Source: Ralstonia sp. 25mfcol4.1 (GTDB taxonomy: Bacteria > Pseudomonadota > Gammaproteobacteria > Burkholderiales > Burkholderiaceae). From it: a DNA stretch of 62,750 nucleotides. Every line of letters starts with the position of its first letter. Within the stretch, counting starts at the first letter, position 1. The stretch lies in NCBI RefSeq assembly GCF_900104095.1, contig NZ_FNJO01000023.1, positions 1 to 62,750 on the forward strand, written 5' to 3'. The notes under the pieces are model-generated. The model did no database searches. It was given only the letters and a program-made list of their open reading frames with translations, and had not been told where the DNA came from. Of this stretch, positions 34,575 to 43,150 are shown in pieces. Made by a program: the position numbers and the translations under genes.

Positions 34575-35345
34575 TTACCTCCAGCGCGTGGGTAGGCGGG
34601 TCGTCAGGTGTTTTTCGGCCCGAAGCAGATAGGCCGGGATGACATCGTAGGGGCGCCGCTCGCGGTTCATGACCTTGCGGAACATGCGGGCCCCGTCGCG
34701 GTAGAACTGTTCGAGCAGGCGGTTGGTGCCGGAGATCGACGTGTCGTGGATGCGGAACAGGCCGACGTGGCGTCGCGAGGCCCGAAACCGCGCGCCACGC
34801 ACGGCCATGTCGAGCAGCAGCTCGCCGTCCCAGCAGGTGCTGTTCTCGATGTTGAACCCCTGCACGGCGTGATAGCAGCCGGCGCGGAAGAACACGCCCT
34901 GCTGGAACAGGTTGGCCGCGCCGTAGACCAGACGCAGGCGCGACATGGTCGAGGCGCGGATTTCGCGCAGCAGCTTGCCGTCGCCGTCGATCTTGAAGCC
35001 GCTGCCGCACAGGACGTCGATGTCGGGGTGGGCCTCGAAGACCGCCGCGGCGTAGGCCAGCGAACCCGGCAGTAGCGCATCGTCGGCATTGAGAAAGAAG
35101 AAGACGTCGCCAGTGGCCTGCCGGAAGCCGTTGTTCAGGCCGTCGGCGGGCCCGCGGTCGCGCTCGTATACGCGCTGGATCCGGTCGCCGTAGCCGTCGA
35201 TGATGTCGCGGCTGCCGTCGGTGCTGCCGGGGTCCACCACGATGTATTGCAGGTTGCCGTAGTGCTGGTCGAGGACGGAATCGATACAGGCGGGCAGATA
35301 CTTGGCCTGATTGAAGGAAATCGTGACGACGCTGATCTTGATCAC
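34575..35345 (-). CDS. Glycosyltransferase, GT2 family (WcaA/colanic type)
   Basis: A 256-residue GT-A transferase. The GTG start at 35345 overlaps the Wzy stop as GTGA, which settles the start and indicates translational coupling. It opens VIKISVVTISFNQAKYLPAC, followed by VVDPGSTDGSRDIIDGY and the metal-binding motif FFLNADDALLPGSL. ADGLNNGFRQATGDVFFFLN is typical of colanic-acid-type GT2 enzymes. It adds one sugar of the repeat unit on the cytoplasmic membrane face; the donor is unknown. Confidence 0.93.
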   Translation of the reverse strand: MIKISVVTISFNQAKYLPACIDSVLDQHYGNLQYIVVDPGSTDGSRDIIDGYGDRIQRVYERDRGPADGLNNGFRQATGDVFFFLNADDALLPGSLAYAAAVFEAHPDIDVLCGSGFKIDGDGKLLREIRASTMSRLRLVYGAANLFQQGVFFRAGCYHAVQGFNIENSTCWDGELLLDMAVRGARFRASRRHVGLFRIHDTSISGTNRLLEQFYRDGARMFRKVMNRERRPYDVIPAYLLRAEKHLTTRLPTRWR

Positions 35346-36661
35346 ACGGACCTCGCGAGTTTGAATCTGGACGGCCGCGTACCCGTTTCTGCGGGGGTGC
35401 GGACGCGGACACGGTGCTGCTGCATGGCGCTGAACGCGAACATGACCCCGACGAAGACGGCAGCCTGCCAGCGGTTGGCGGCACCGAAGGGCGAGAAGAA
35501 CACGTCCCAGATGAACTGCGGCAGTGCCACGCAGAAGTAGACCGGCATTTGCCTGACCTGCGCCAGGAACATGCGCAGGCAGCCGCCCACCACGCTCAGC
35601 CAGAAGATGCCGCCGGCGATGCCGCACCACACCATCGCGCCCATCAGGTACGAGTGCGTGGGAATCATCGTGGTTTCGAGTTCGTCGAACTTGTCGGTCA
35701 GCGCCATGCCCATCTGGTGGGTCAGGCGGTTGTATTCATCGACGTAGCCGTGGCGGTCGACGGCCCAGGAGCCATGACCCAGCAGCGGGGCGTCCAGGAA
35801 CGCCTTGACCGAGATGACGACTTCCGAACGCCCGCCGAACAGGATGCCGTACTCGCTGTTGGCCTGCACGGTGTACTTGTGGACCGCCTCCGGCGACAGG
35901 AAGCCGAAGTCGGCCGAATGCGCGAAGACCAGCGTGAACACCATGTTGAGGATGAAGATGACGAAGGCCAGCACGGCAAAGATCAGCAGCACGCCGCCGG
36001 CCTTGCGCACGAGCTTCCCGAGCTTGTGCATGAATACGGAGTTGCGGGACAGGAACACGATCGCACCCAGCACCGACATGGCAGCCAGGCTGCGGAAGTC
36101 GAACACGATCGACATTGCGGAAAACGCCAGCAGGCAGCACGCGGTGAACACCTTGCCGGCGCGCCGCGCGGACAGGTAGGCCAGCAGCAGCACCAGCAGC
36201 GGCGTGGCAAAGCCCCACTTCCAGGGATTCAGCAGCGCCGCCTCCACCGGATTTGCCAGCGTGTCGTACATCTGGAACATGGTCGTGCCCGCCAGGAAGT
36301 ACCAGATGCGCCGTTCCTGCCCGTGATTGAAGTGGATGGCAATCGCATAGACGGTGCCAAAGAACACCAGCGGCGCCAGCACGCCCTTGAGCGAGGTGAC
36401 GAGGTCGCTGTGGTTCTGGATGTCGGACAGGGTCTGCGCCACGCACCACATCAGCGTCAGCGCCAGCAGCGGAGCCAGCTTGCGGTCTACCTTGAACGAT
36501 GCCAGGTGGTAGGCGGTCACCAACAGCGCCAGCAGTTCGCCGATGCTGATCTCGCCCAGCATCACCACGCGGATGGCCGAGATCGCGCCCAGCGCGAAGT
36601 AGAAGATCGCGTGGTCTCCTTCGGCCCAGGGCCGCCGGCTTGTCGTATAGAGCTGCCGCAT
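35342..36661 (-). CDS. Wzy-like O-antigen/EPS polymerase
   Basis: A 439-residue polytopic membrane protein with about eleven helices. ATG 36661 has AGGA seven bases upstream; a TTG two codons earlier is rejected. A large periplasmic loop (about 255-340) holds GGRSEVVISVKAFLDAPLLG, then HGSW and MIPTHSYLMGAMVWCG. The R-x10 to 15-G-H-G and the H-S-Y motif are typical of Wzy/ligase proteins. It polymerises the repeat units in the periplasm. Sequence divergence of Wzy proteins makes the assignment rest on topology, these motifs and the neighbours. Confidence 0.87.
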   Translation of the reverse strand: MRQLYTTSRRPWAEGDHAIFYFALGAISAIRVVMLGEISIGELLALLVTAYHLASFKVDRKLAPLLALTLMWCVAQTLSDIQNHSDLVTSLKGVLAPLVFFGTVYAIAIHFNHGQERRIWYFLAGTTMFQMYDTLANPVEAALLNPWKWGFATPLLVLLLAYLSARRAGKVFTACCLLAFSAMSIVFDFRSLAAMSVLGAIVFLSRNSVFMHKLGKLVRKAGGVLLIFAVLAFVIFILNMVFTLVFAHSADFGFLSPEAVHKYTVQANSEYGILFGGRSEVVISVKAFLDAPLLGHGSWAVDRHGYVDEYNRLTHQMGMALTDKFDELETTMIPTHSYLMGAMVWCGIAGGIFWLSVVGGCLRMFLAQVRQMPVYFCVALPQFIWDVFFSPFGAANRWQAAVFVGVMFAFSAMQQHRVRVRTPAETGTRPSRFKLARSV

Positions 36662-36800
36662 CCGCAATCCTGTCTTGGTTGCAAGGTCTACAAGGTCATC
36701 CGGACGGCCACGCCGACCCAGCCGTCAGACACCGTGTCCGCAGGTTCCCATCGGACTGCTGCGGCATCTGTGCGTCGCCGCACACGAATCCGGCCCGCGC

Positions 36801-37736
36801 CTAGCCGACCACGCGCTTGAGCGAGCGGACGACCGATTCCAGGCCGTGCCGGCAGCGCAGCCGGTCCGCGGTGTCGCGCAGCGTCCACATCAGCCTTGCG
36901 CGCAGATGGCCCATGCGCGTCTTGTAGTAGGTGTGGTCCGTGTACTCGGCATTGATCATCGCCGGGTTGATGTAGATGCGATGGCCGGCCGCGCGCAGGT
37001 CGTCGTGGAACGAGATGTGCTCGTTGACCTCGTCGCCGTTGATGTCGACGCCGGCGTAGTGGCCTTTCACGAACGCCTCGCGCTTGTAGATGGCAAAGCC
37101 GCCGCCAGCGGAGTCCACTTCGATCAGCCCGGTGTCGGCGGGGATGTGGATCTGCTTGGAGCCCACGCACATGTCGAACGCCTGGCGCGGCCCCACCTTT
37201 TCCACCACCGCGTGGTAAGCCTTCCAGCAGTCCACCGGCGACCAGTACGGATGCCTCAGCGCCCAGATGTCGTAGTAGCACAGGCGCTGGTTGGCGGTGA
37301 TGCCGCTCCAGTCGATATCGGTGTCCCAGCAGGACAGCACACCGGCGGCGTCCAGCGCGGTGTTCAGGCCATCCATGTCCGCCTCGATCACATAGTCGAT
37401 ATGTGCATACTCGGGCGCCGAGCGAATCAGGTCCACGTACCGGTTGCGGCAGATGGCGATGCGGTCGCACCGCACCGGATGCTGGTCGCGCAGGTGCCCC
37501 AGCGAGATGAAGGCAAAACCGGGGCGCGTCCGGGCGAGCCGCTGCAGCGTCTCGATCGAGTCGTCCGACGAATCGCTTTCGGCCAGCAGGAAGCTGACCG
37601 AAGCGAACGGCGACAAGGCGCGGGCCAGCCGTTCCGTCTCTTTCTCGATGGTGGCGCTGCAGTTCCGGACCGGCCCCGCCACCAGTACATGCGACTGCGC
37701 GGCGGGCTTCCTGAGCATGCGCGATGCGTTTGCCAT
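36801..37736 (-). CDS. Putative glycosyltransferase, CAP59/GT69-like
   Basis: A 311-residue cytosolic protein. ATG 37736 is chosen since GGAG lies nine bases upstream; METR at 37751 is an alternative. The order SHVLVAGPVRNCSATIEKET, FLLAESDSSDDSIETLQRLA, RNRYVDLIR, DYVIEADMDGLN and AGGGFAIYKREAF resembles CAP59-type mannosyltransferases of fungal capsule synthesis. ADMDG is the likely metal-binding motif. If correct, GDP-mannose from ManC is the likely donor. It lies upstream of no obvious partner but follows fcl by 36 bases on the same strand. Confidence 0.7.
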   Translation of the reverse strand: MANASRMLRKPAAQSHVLVAGPVRNCSATIEKETERLARALSPFASVSFLLAESDSSDDSIETLQRLARTRPGFAFISLGHLRDQHPVRCDRIAICRNRYVDLIRSAPEYAHIDYVIEADMDGLNTALDAAGVLSCWDTDIDWSGITANQRLCYYDIWALRHPYWSPVDCWKAYHAVVEKVGPRQAFDMCVGSKQIHIPADTGLIEVDSAGGGFAIYKREAFVKGHYAGVDINGDEVNEHISFHDDLRAAGHRIYINPAMINAEYTDHTYYKTRMGHLRARLMWTLRDTADRLRCRHGLESVVRSLKRVVG

Positions 37737-37772
37737 GGTGCGCGTCTCCATACAGGCGGCCAACGGCCGTGG

Positions 37773-38738
37773 TCAGCCGACGATGCCGTCGCGCACGATG
37801 TCGCGATACGTCGATTGCAGGCCTTCCGGCAGCGCGATACGCGGCCGCCAGCCCAGACTGGTGATGGCGCTGTTGTCCAGCAGCTTGCGCAGCGTGCCGT
37901 CGGGCCTGGACGGATCGAACGTGATCTCGCCCCGATAGCCCACGGCTTCGGCAACCATGCCCGCCAGCTCGGCAATCGTGACGTCGTAGCCGCTGCCGGC
38001 GTTCAAATGCGTGCCGGAGGGGCCGGCGCAGTCGTCGTAGACCGCGCGGTCCGCATCCATTACGTGCAGGCAGGCTTGTGCCAGATCGTCCACGTGCAGG
38101 AATTCGCGCCGGGGGGTGCCGGTGCCCCAGATGGCGATCTCGCCTGTCCCGTTCTTGCGGGCCTCGTGAAAGCGGCGCAGCAGGGCCGGAATCACATGGC
38201 TGTTTTCGGGATGGTAGTTGTCGCCGGGTCCGTACAGGTTCGACGGCATCAGGCAGCGGTAATCGGTGCCGTACTGGAGGTTGTAGCTCTGGCACAGCAT
38301 GATGCCGGCGATCTTGGCCAGCGCGTACGGCGCGTTGGTGGATTCCAGCTCGCCGGTCAGCAACGATGCCTCGACGATCGGCTGCGGCGCCAGCTTCGGA
38401 TAGACGCAGCTCGATCCCAGGTACAGCATCTTGCGCACCCCGGCCCGGTACGACTCGTGAATCACGTTCGTCGCCATTGCCAGGTTCTGCTGGATGAACT
38501 CGGCACGGTACGTGTTGTTGGCGTGGATGCCGCCGACGCGGCCGGCGGCCATGTAGACCACGTCCACCGGCTGCGATGCAAAGAAGGCGCGCACCTGCTG
38601 CTGGTCGGTAAGGTCCAGTTCGGCATGCGTGCGGCACACCAGGTTCACGTCGCCCCGCGCCGCCAGCGCGCGCACGATGGCCGACCCCACCATGCCGCGG
38701 TGCCCGGCCACGAAGACGTTGGGTTGGGAATCACTCAT
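37773..38738 (-). CDS. fcl: GDP-L-fucose synthase
   Basis: A 321-residue SDR epimerase/reductase that converts GDP-4-keto-6-deoxymannose to GDP-L-fucose with NADPH. The nucleotide loop is VFVAGHRGMVGSAIVRAL, the catalytic Ser-containing motif LGSSCVYPK, and the Tyr/Lys pair YALAK. PSNLYGPGDNYHPENSHVIP is strongly typical of GDP-fucose synthases. It overlaps the gmd stop by eight bases, so the two steps are coupled. Confidence 0.97.
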   Translation of the reverse strand: MSDSQPNVFVAGHRGMVGSAIVRALAARGDVNLVCRTHAELDLTDQQQVRAFFASQPVDVVYMAAGRVGGIHANNTYRAEFIQQNLAMATNVIHESYRAGVRKMLYLGSSCVYPKLAPQPIVEASLLTGELESTNAPYALAKIAGIMLCQSYNLQYGTDYRCLMPSNLYGPGDNYHPENSHVIPALLRRFHEARKNGTGEIAIWGTGTPRREFLHVDDLAQACLHVMDADRAVYDDCAGPSGTHLNAGSGYDVTIAELAGMVAEAVGYRGEITFDPSRPDGTLRKLLDNSAITSLGWRPRIALPEGLQSTYRDIVRDGIVG

Positions 38739-39936
38739 GGTAGTTGTAGGTCCTGAAGCCCGCCATCTTGACCAGTGCGTCGCGGCGCGCCGAGGCGAAG
38801 TCGGCCTCGATCATCTCGTGCACCAGTTCGTCGAACGTGATGCGCGGCGACCAGCCCAGCTGTTCGCGGGCGCGGGTTGGATCGCCCAAAAGCGTTTCGA
38901 CCTCGGTGGGACGGAAGTAGCGCGGGTCCACGCGCACGATCACGTCGCCCACCTTGCAGCGCGAAGACAGCTGGCGCCGTGCATCCTCGATATGGGTAAT
39001 GATGCCCACCTCGTCGACGCCGGTGCCTTCGAACTTCACCGTGATGCCCAGCTTGCCCGCCGCCAGCGTGACGAAGTCGCGCACGCTGTGCTGTTCGCCG
39101 GTGGCGATGACAAAGTCCTGCGGCGCGGCCTGCTGCAGCATCAGCCACTGCATCTCGACATAGTCGCGGGCATGGCCCCAGTCGCGCAGTGCCGACAGGT
39201 TGCCCAGGTACAGCGTGTCCTGCAGCCCCAGCGCAATCCGCGCAATGGCGCGCGTGATCTTGCGCGTGACGAAGGTTTCGCCGCGCACAGGGCTCTCGTG
39301 GTTGAACAGGATGCCGTTGCACGCGTACATGCCGTACGCTTCGCGATAGTTCACGGTGATCCAGTAGGCGTAGAGCTTGGCCACCGCGTAGGGGCTGCGC
39401 GGATAGAACGGCGTGGTCTCGCGCTGGGGAATCTCCTGCACCAGGCCGTACAGCTCCGATGTGGATGCCTGGTAGAAGCGCGTGTCCTTTTCCATGCCAA
39501 GGATGCGGACGGCTTCGAGCAGGCGCAGCGAACCGATGGCATCGGTGTTGGCGGTGTATTCGGGTTCCTCGAACGACACCTGGACATGGCTCTGGGCCGC
39601 GAGGTTGTAGATCTCGTCCGGCGCCGACTGCTGCACCACGCGTACCAGGCTGGCCGTATCGGTCATGTCGCCGTGGTGCAGGATCAGGCTGCGGCGCGGC
39701 GCCTGCGGGTCTTCGTACAGATGGTCGATGCGCTCGGTATTGAACAGCGAACTGCGGCGCTTGATGCCATGGACCTCGTAGCCCTTCGCGAGCAGGAATT
39801 CACTCAGGTACGAACCGTCCTGTCCGGTGATGCCGGTGATCAGTGCCCGGCGCCTGCCGTTGCGGCCTTGCGGGACCTGCGAATCGCCGGCCTTGTCTTC
39901 CGTGTGGAGGAGGTTGTCCAGTTCGTTTGCGCCCAT
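38731..39936 (-). CDS. gmd: GDP-mannose 4,6-dehydratase
   Basis: A 401-residue NADP-dependent dehydratase making GDP-4-keto-6-deoxymannose from GDP-mannose. Motifs are ALITGITGQDGSYLSEFLL, HHGDMTDTASL, catalytic STSELYG, and YAVAKLYAYWITVNYREAYG. It carries about 30 extra residues before the usual start of the family; ATG 39936 is used, a GTG at 39945 is possible, and no strong ribosome site precedes either. It is the first gene of a leftward gmd-fcl-glycosyltransferase unit; together with ManC it provides GDP-fucose. Confidence 0.97.
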   Translation of the reverse strand: MGANELDNLLHTEDKAGDSQVPQGRNGRRRALITGITGQDGSYLSEFLLAKGYEVHGIKRRSSLFNTERIDHLYEDPQAPRRSLILHHGDMTDTASLVRVVQQSAPDEIYNLAAQSHVQVSFEEPEYTANTDAIGSLRLLEAVRILGMEKDTRFYQASTSELYGLVQEIPQRETTPFYPRSPYAVAKLYAYWITVNYREAYGMYACNGILFNHESPVRGETFVTRKITRAIARIALGLQDTLYLGNLSALRDWGHARDYVEMQWLMLQQAAPQDFVIATGEQHSVRDFVTLAAGKLGITVKFEGTGVDEVGIITHIEDARRQLSSRCKVGDVIVRVDPRYFRPTEVETLLGDPTRAREQLGWSPRITFDELVHEMIEADFASARRDALVKMAGFRTYNYHE

Positions 39937-40050
39937 GACAGTCACATGTTGGTTTGCGGTAATGCGGACTGTATGGGGTGCTGCACCGTACCCACTGTCT
40001 GGTAGCCCACACAGCGGCAGGGCGGGCAGCGGCGTGCGCGAAATGAAACG

Positions 40051-40074
40051 GGCGCCTTCCGGTGAAGGCGCCCG
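40051..40074 (-). terminator. Terminator of the right-flank LuxR-type gene
   Basis: GGGCGCCTTC-CGGT-GAAGGCGCCC is a perfect 10-base stem with a 4-base loop, 31 bases beyond the regulator stop. Leftward it is followed by GTTTCATTT. It insulates the regulator from gmd. Confidence 0.8.
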
Positions 40075-40104
40075 TGGCAGGCAGCGGGTTGGTCCGGCGG
40101 CGCT

Positions 40105-41049
40105 TCAGACCGACAGGCCGTTGGTGTCGAACGGCGCGTCGCCGGTGCGTGTGAATACACGTCGCGCGTTGCCGTCGCGGGCCGCGTGCTCGTCCCCATT
40201 GACCCACTCCAGCGTGGCCCCGCGCTGCAGGGCGGCATAGACCGCCTCGCCCTTGTTGCGCACCTTGAGTCGCTGGTAGAGCGTGCAGGCGTGGCTCTTC
40301 ACCGTGGCCACGGAGATATTGAGCATGCGGCTGACCGTCTTGATCGGATAGCCGCGCGCCAGCAGCACCAGCACTTCGTACTGGCGCGGCGTGATCTTGA
40401 GCATCTCCGCCTCGTCGTAGCTGGGCTCTTCCCCCGCCATCGGCAGGCCGTTGGCGGGCGCGACGGGCGCCGCGGCGATGGGCTGGCCCGGGCGCAGGCT
40501 GGTCAGGTCGCGCACTGCCACCGCGGCACGCATGGCGCTCGCGCAGGCGGATGGCGATACCGCGTCCTGCGGTGTGGCCGGCGACAGCGGCAGCGGGGCC
40601 GCAGACGCCAGCGATGTCGCGGCCGGCATGGCCGAGCGCGAGGCGACGGGTGTGGCCACGGCATCACCCGCGAACATCAGCCCCTGCACGCTGGATATGG
40701 CGAGGCGGATCGCGGCCTCGATCACGGCCAGCGATGCCGACTTGGGCAGGCAGCCGCAGATGCCGCGCGCGGCGTCGGGCGACGGCACATGCAGCGGAAG
40801 GCTATCGGCGAGTACCAGGATGCGCTGCGGCGCGAGCCGTTCGCGGGCCTGTTCCAGTTGTTCCCAGCCGGTGGCCTGGTCGGCGGGCATGCCGAATACC
40901 AGCAGGTCGGCGTTTCGGTGCGGGATCTCCAGGCGGTTGATGTCGGCCGGCGCCAGCGCCAGTACATGTCCGGATTCCTGGATGGTTTCGAGCATCTGCA
41001 GCAGCCCGAGCCGGAGCAGCGGATGCTCCTCGATCAGCAAGGCGTTCAT
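40105..41049 (-). CDS. LuxR-type regulator with degenerate receiver domain (right flank of EPS locus)
   Basis: A 314-residue paralogue of the protein at 2911-3744. The N-terminus MNALLIEEHPLLRLGLLQML keeps an acidic pocket residue, but ADLLVFGMP has Gly at the phospho-acceptor position, as in the paralogue; Lys persists in GCLPKSA. The linker (about 140-220) is Ala/Pro-rich. The LuxR helix-turn-helix KITPRQYEVLVLLARGYPIK, then NISVATVKSHACTLYQRL, is nearly identical to the paralogue, suggesting the same or overlapping DNA sites. GGGGAG precedes the ATG. It closes the EPS locus on the right and is probably its regulator. Confidence 0.92.
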   Translation of the reverse strand: MNALLIEEHPLLRLGLLQMLETIQESGHVLALAPADINRLEIPHRNADLLVFGMPADQATGWEQLEQARERLAPQRILVLADSLPLHVPSPDAARGICGCLPKSASLAVIEAAIRLAISSVQGLMFAGDAVATPVASRSAMPAATSLASAAPLPLSPATPQDAVSPSACASAMRAAVAVRDLTSLRPGQPIAAAPVAPANGLPMAGEEPSYDEAEMLKITPRQYEVLVLLARGYPIKTVSRMLNISVATVKSHACTLYQRLKVRNKGEAVYAALQRGATLEWVNGDEHAARDGNARRVFTRTGDAPFDTNGLSV

Positions 41050-41886
41050 TCTTCTTGACTCCCCGTTTGTGGGTGAGATGCGGGACGCTTTGCGTGTGGG
41101 AACTACACCGCTGGACTGTGCGGACCACCGTGGATGGCACCGCGTACTTCAGCTGTAACCCCGTGCTTCCGTGTCTGTCGATGCCCGCTTGTTAGATGGG
41201 CTTGTCCGCGCGACCAGAAGTATGACCCGTACCCTAACCCGAAAGAAAATCTCGCTCCTAAATCGAAACTTAAATTCATCTTATGGGCTGGTTGGTACGA
41301 ATGCAAGCGCATGGGTTGTGGTTGATGTGGGGATGTAATCTGCTCCACCTCATAATCCATTGCCGGCATCGTGCATTTGGCTGGAGAAGTATTTGCAAAG
41401 CCATCCGGCAGGCCCCGCCATAGGGGTTTCACGATTGATACAGCGTGCCTCGCGGTTGTTTCACGCATGCAACCGATTGGAATGAAAATGGCGCGGCGAA
41501 TATCAAAAACTCACCCGCTTGGGGGGTGTGGCATTAACGGAAATGGTGTTTGGTGGCGCATTGCTGAAACCCTTCGAAAATGTTCCGGATGTCAGTATTT
41601 TCGGCTGCGACTTTCGTGGGGATTCCGGCGGACTAGTGCAAAAGGATGAAGCGCGGATCGTGCCTCGGCACGAAAGAAAATCGCGTTGTACCGATGCGGT
41701 CTCCCGGCCTTCAACCGCCCGGTGGCGGATGCTTCGACACGCCCCTGAAAGCGTCGCGGGCCGGACCCCATGCCCGTGGGTCCGGCCCGCTTCGCTGTCT
41801 TGGTGCCGCACACTTGGCTGCCGGATTGCCCGTGGCATCAACGGCCGAGCACGAGCGTGCGCTGACTTACCCGGCGTTGCCGGACA
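41050..41886. other. Long intergenic region right of the EPS locus
   Basis: An 837-base region without a convincing gene and visibly AT-richer than its surroundings (41220-41620). It contains the promoter side of the LuxR-type gene. A 12-base direct repeat, cgaaagaaaatc, occurs at 41240-41251 and 41671-41682. A strong hairpin stands at 41756-41790. Several short open frames lack ribosome sites. Confidence 0.5.
41756..41790 (-). terminator. Terminator of the YXWGXW-protein operon
   Basis: GCGGGCCGGACCC (41756-41768) pairs perfectly with GGGTCCGGCCCGC (41778-41790) around a 9-base loop. It lies about 95 bases beyond the stop of the leftward gene at 41887. The T-run is poor (GACGCTTTC), but the 13-base stem is very stable. 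Confidence 0.7.
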
Positions 41887-42192
41887 TCAGCGTCCCCAGT
41901 AGCCGGGACGCTTGTACCAGCCGTGCGGGCCATGCACCCAGCGGTCGGGCACATAACGCTGGCCGGGTCGCGCCGACTGCCAGTAGCCGCCACGCCACGC
42001 ATACCCGTTGCTGGCCCGGTCATAGTGTCCCGGCACCCAGACCTGGCCGGGGCGCGGTGCCGGGCGCACCTCGTGGCGCGGGGCGGGGGGCGGGTTGTTG
42101 TAGTACCCGTGGGCCTGCGCGGCAGGCGACAGCAGTCCAAAGACGCCACCCGTGGCAAGGACGGTGGCAGCAAGCAGGATCTGGCGTTTCAT
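41887..42192 (-). CDS. Secreted YXWGXW-repeat protein
   Basis: A 101-residue exported protein. The signal peptide (MKRQILLAATVLATGGVFGL, cleaved near AAQA-HG) is followed by a His/Pro-rich stretch and aromatic repeats of the YXWGXW type: VWVPGHYD, YAWRGGYW, WVHGPHGWYKRPGYW. Such proteins sit in the periplasm or cell surface and are of unknown function. GGAGAT precedes the ATG. A small lipoprotein gene lies 69 bases upstream on the same strand, so they are probably cotranscribed. Confidence 0.9.
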   Translation of the reverse strand: MKRQILLAATVLATGGVFGLLSPAAQAHGYYNNPPPAPRHEVRPAPRPGQVWVPGHYDRASNGYAWRGGYWQSARPGQRYVPDRWVHGPHGWYKRPGYWGR

Positions 42193-42261
42193 GTGGATCT
42201 CCTTGAGGCGTGGGCGCCGGAAATTAGGGAAGCAGGCGGTCGATCGTCAGGCGCGATTCGC

Positions 42262-42387
42262 TCAGTAGCGACCGCCGCGGTAGTAGTCGTGGTGGTAGTG
42301 CGGGCCACGCGGCGGCACCACGATGCACGCCGACAGCAGGGCGCTGGTGGTGGTCAGCAGGATGGCCAGGGCGATTGCGCGTTTCAT
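42262..42387 (-). CDS. Very small lipoprotein
   Basis: A 41-residue precursor: MKRAIALAILLTTTSALLSA with lipobox LSAC at the end, then a mature tail of about 20 residues rich in His, Tyr, Pro and Arg (HYHHDYYRGGRY). GGAG lies nine bases before ATG 42387. The tail resembles the aromatic/His-rich composition of the YXWGXW protein encoded just downstream, with which it probably acts. A longer frame starting further upstream has no ribosome site and would bury the signal sequence. Confidence 0.8.
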   Translation of the reverse strand: MKRAIALAILLTTTSALLSACIVVPPRGPHYHHDYYRGGRY

Positions 42388-42950
42388 GAGAGGGACTCCG
42401 TATCCGGTTCGCGTTGAACACGGCTTCACTCTAGCGGCGCGCACTGCGCCAACCCGGTTGCACTTGTAAGGCTGTCTCACATGCGGCCCTGCCCGGCGAG
42501 GGCTTTCCGCGCGCTCCGACGTTACCCGCGAAGCCTTGCTGCGCAAGGGTTTGCAGGAATGTGACGTAGGCGTCGTAAAGATGTCTGACGGGTCAGCGGC
42601 AGGTAATGTGGCGTTACATCGGAAATGAGTCCTGCAAAGATTCGGCGATGTCTGGGGCGCTCGCCGGCCGATGTCGAGTCCGTTTTCGAGGCGCCTTCCC
42701 CGCCCGCGCTGCTCCTGTCATCGCAAGCGGCGTCCGCGACGTTCTTCGCAGAAACGGGTACGCTTCGGGCATGCCGGGCCACTTGCCGGTTCCCCTTGGC
42801 GGTGCGCGAACTGGCTATCGGTGTGGCGGCGCGATGTCGAACGCCCCACGATGCGTCATCGCAACCCGTCGAACATCCCAAAGTGCGTGCCGGAGCGATG
42901 GCACGAAGCTTGCGCGAGTCTGTTTGCCGTATTCCCGGAGGGAGGACGTC
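42388..42950. other. Intergenic region left of the cyanase unit
   Basis: A 563-base region with no recognisable gene. It holds divergent promoters for the leftward lipoprotein gene and the rightward small gene. Open frames across it on both strands look like random GC-rich translation. Confidence 0.45.
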
Positions 42951-43091
42951 ATGCCGGTCATGTTCATCGTGCTGGTTCTGCAGGCACTTGAAGGGCTGAG
43001 CCCGCTTACCGTGCCCCAGTTCGCACGGGCGCGGTTCGACGATGGCGCGGCCGATGCCGTAGCGGTCATCGAGCGCACGCAGTCGCCCTAG
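42951..43091 (+). CDS. Small hypothetical protein upstream of cyanase
   Basis: A 46-residue protein, MPVMFIVLVLQALEGLSPLT at the start, with a hydrophobic first dozen residues and an Ala/Asp-rich remainder. Support comes from an excellent ribosome site (GGAGGGAGGA) right before the ATG and from its position 59 bases before cynS on the same strand. There is no family recognised. Confidence 0.5.
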   Translation: MPVMFIVLVLQALEGLSPLTVPQFARARFDDGAADAVAVIERTQSP

Positions 43092-43150
43092 CCGCGCCGG
43101 CACGCAGGTTCTCCGGGAAACACCATCCACACCAAACCGGAGCAACCGAC

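Noticed and set aside
41134..41902. Several short open frames in the AT-richer region right of the EPS locus
   Set aside because: None has a plausible start site or protein-like composition, and they overlap one another on both strands.
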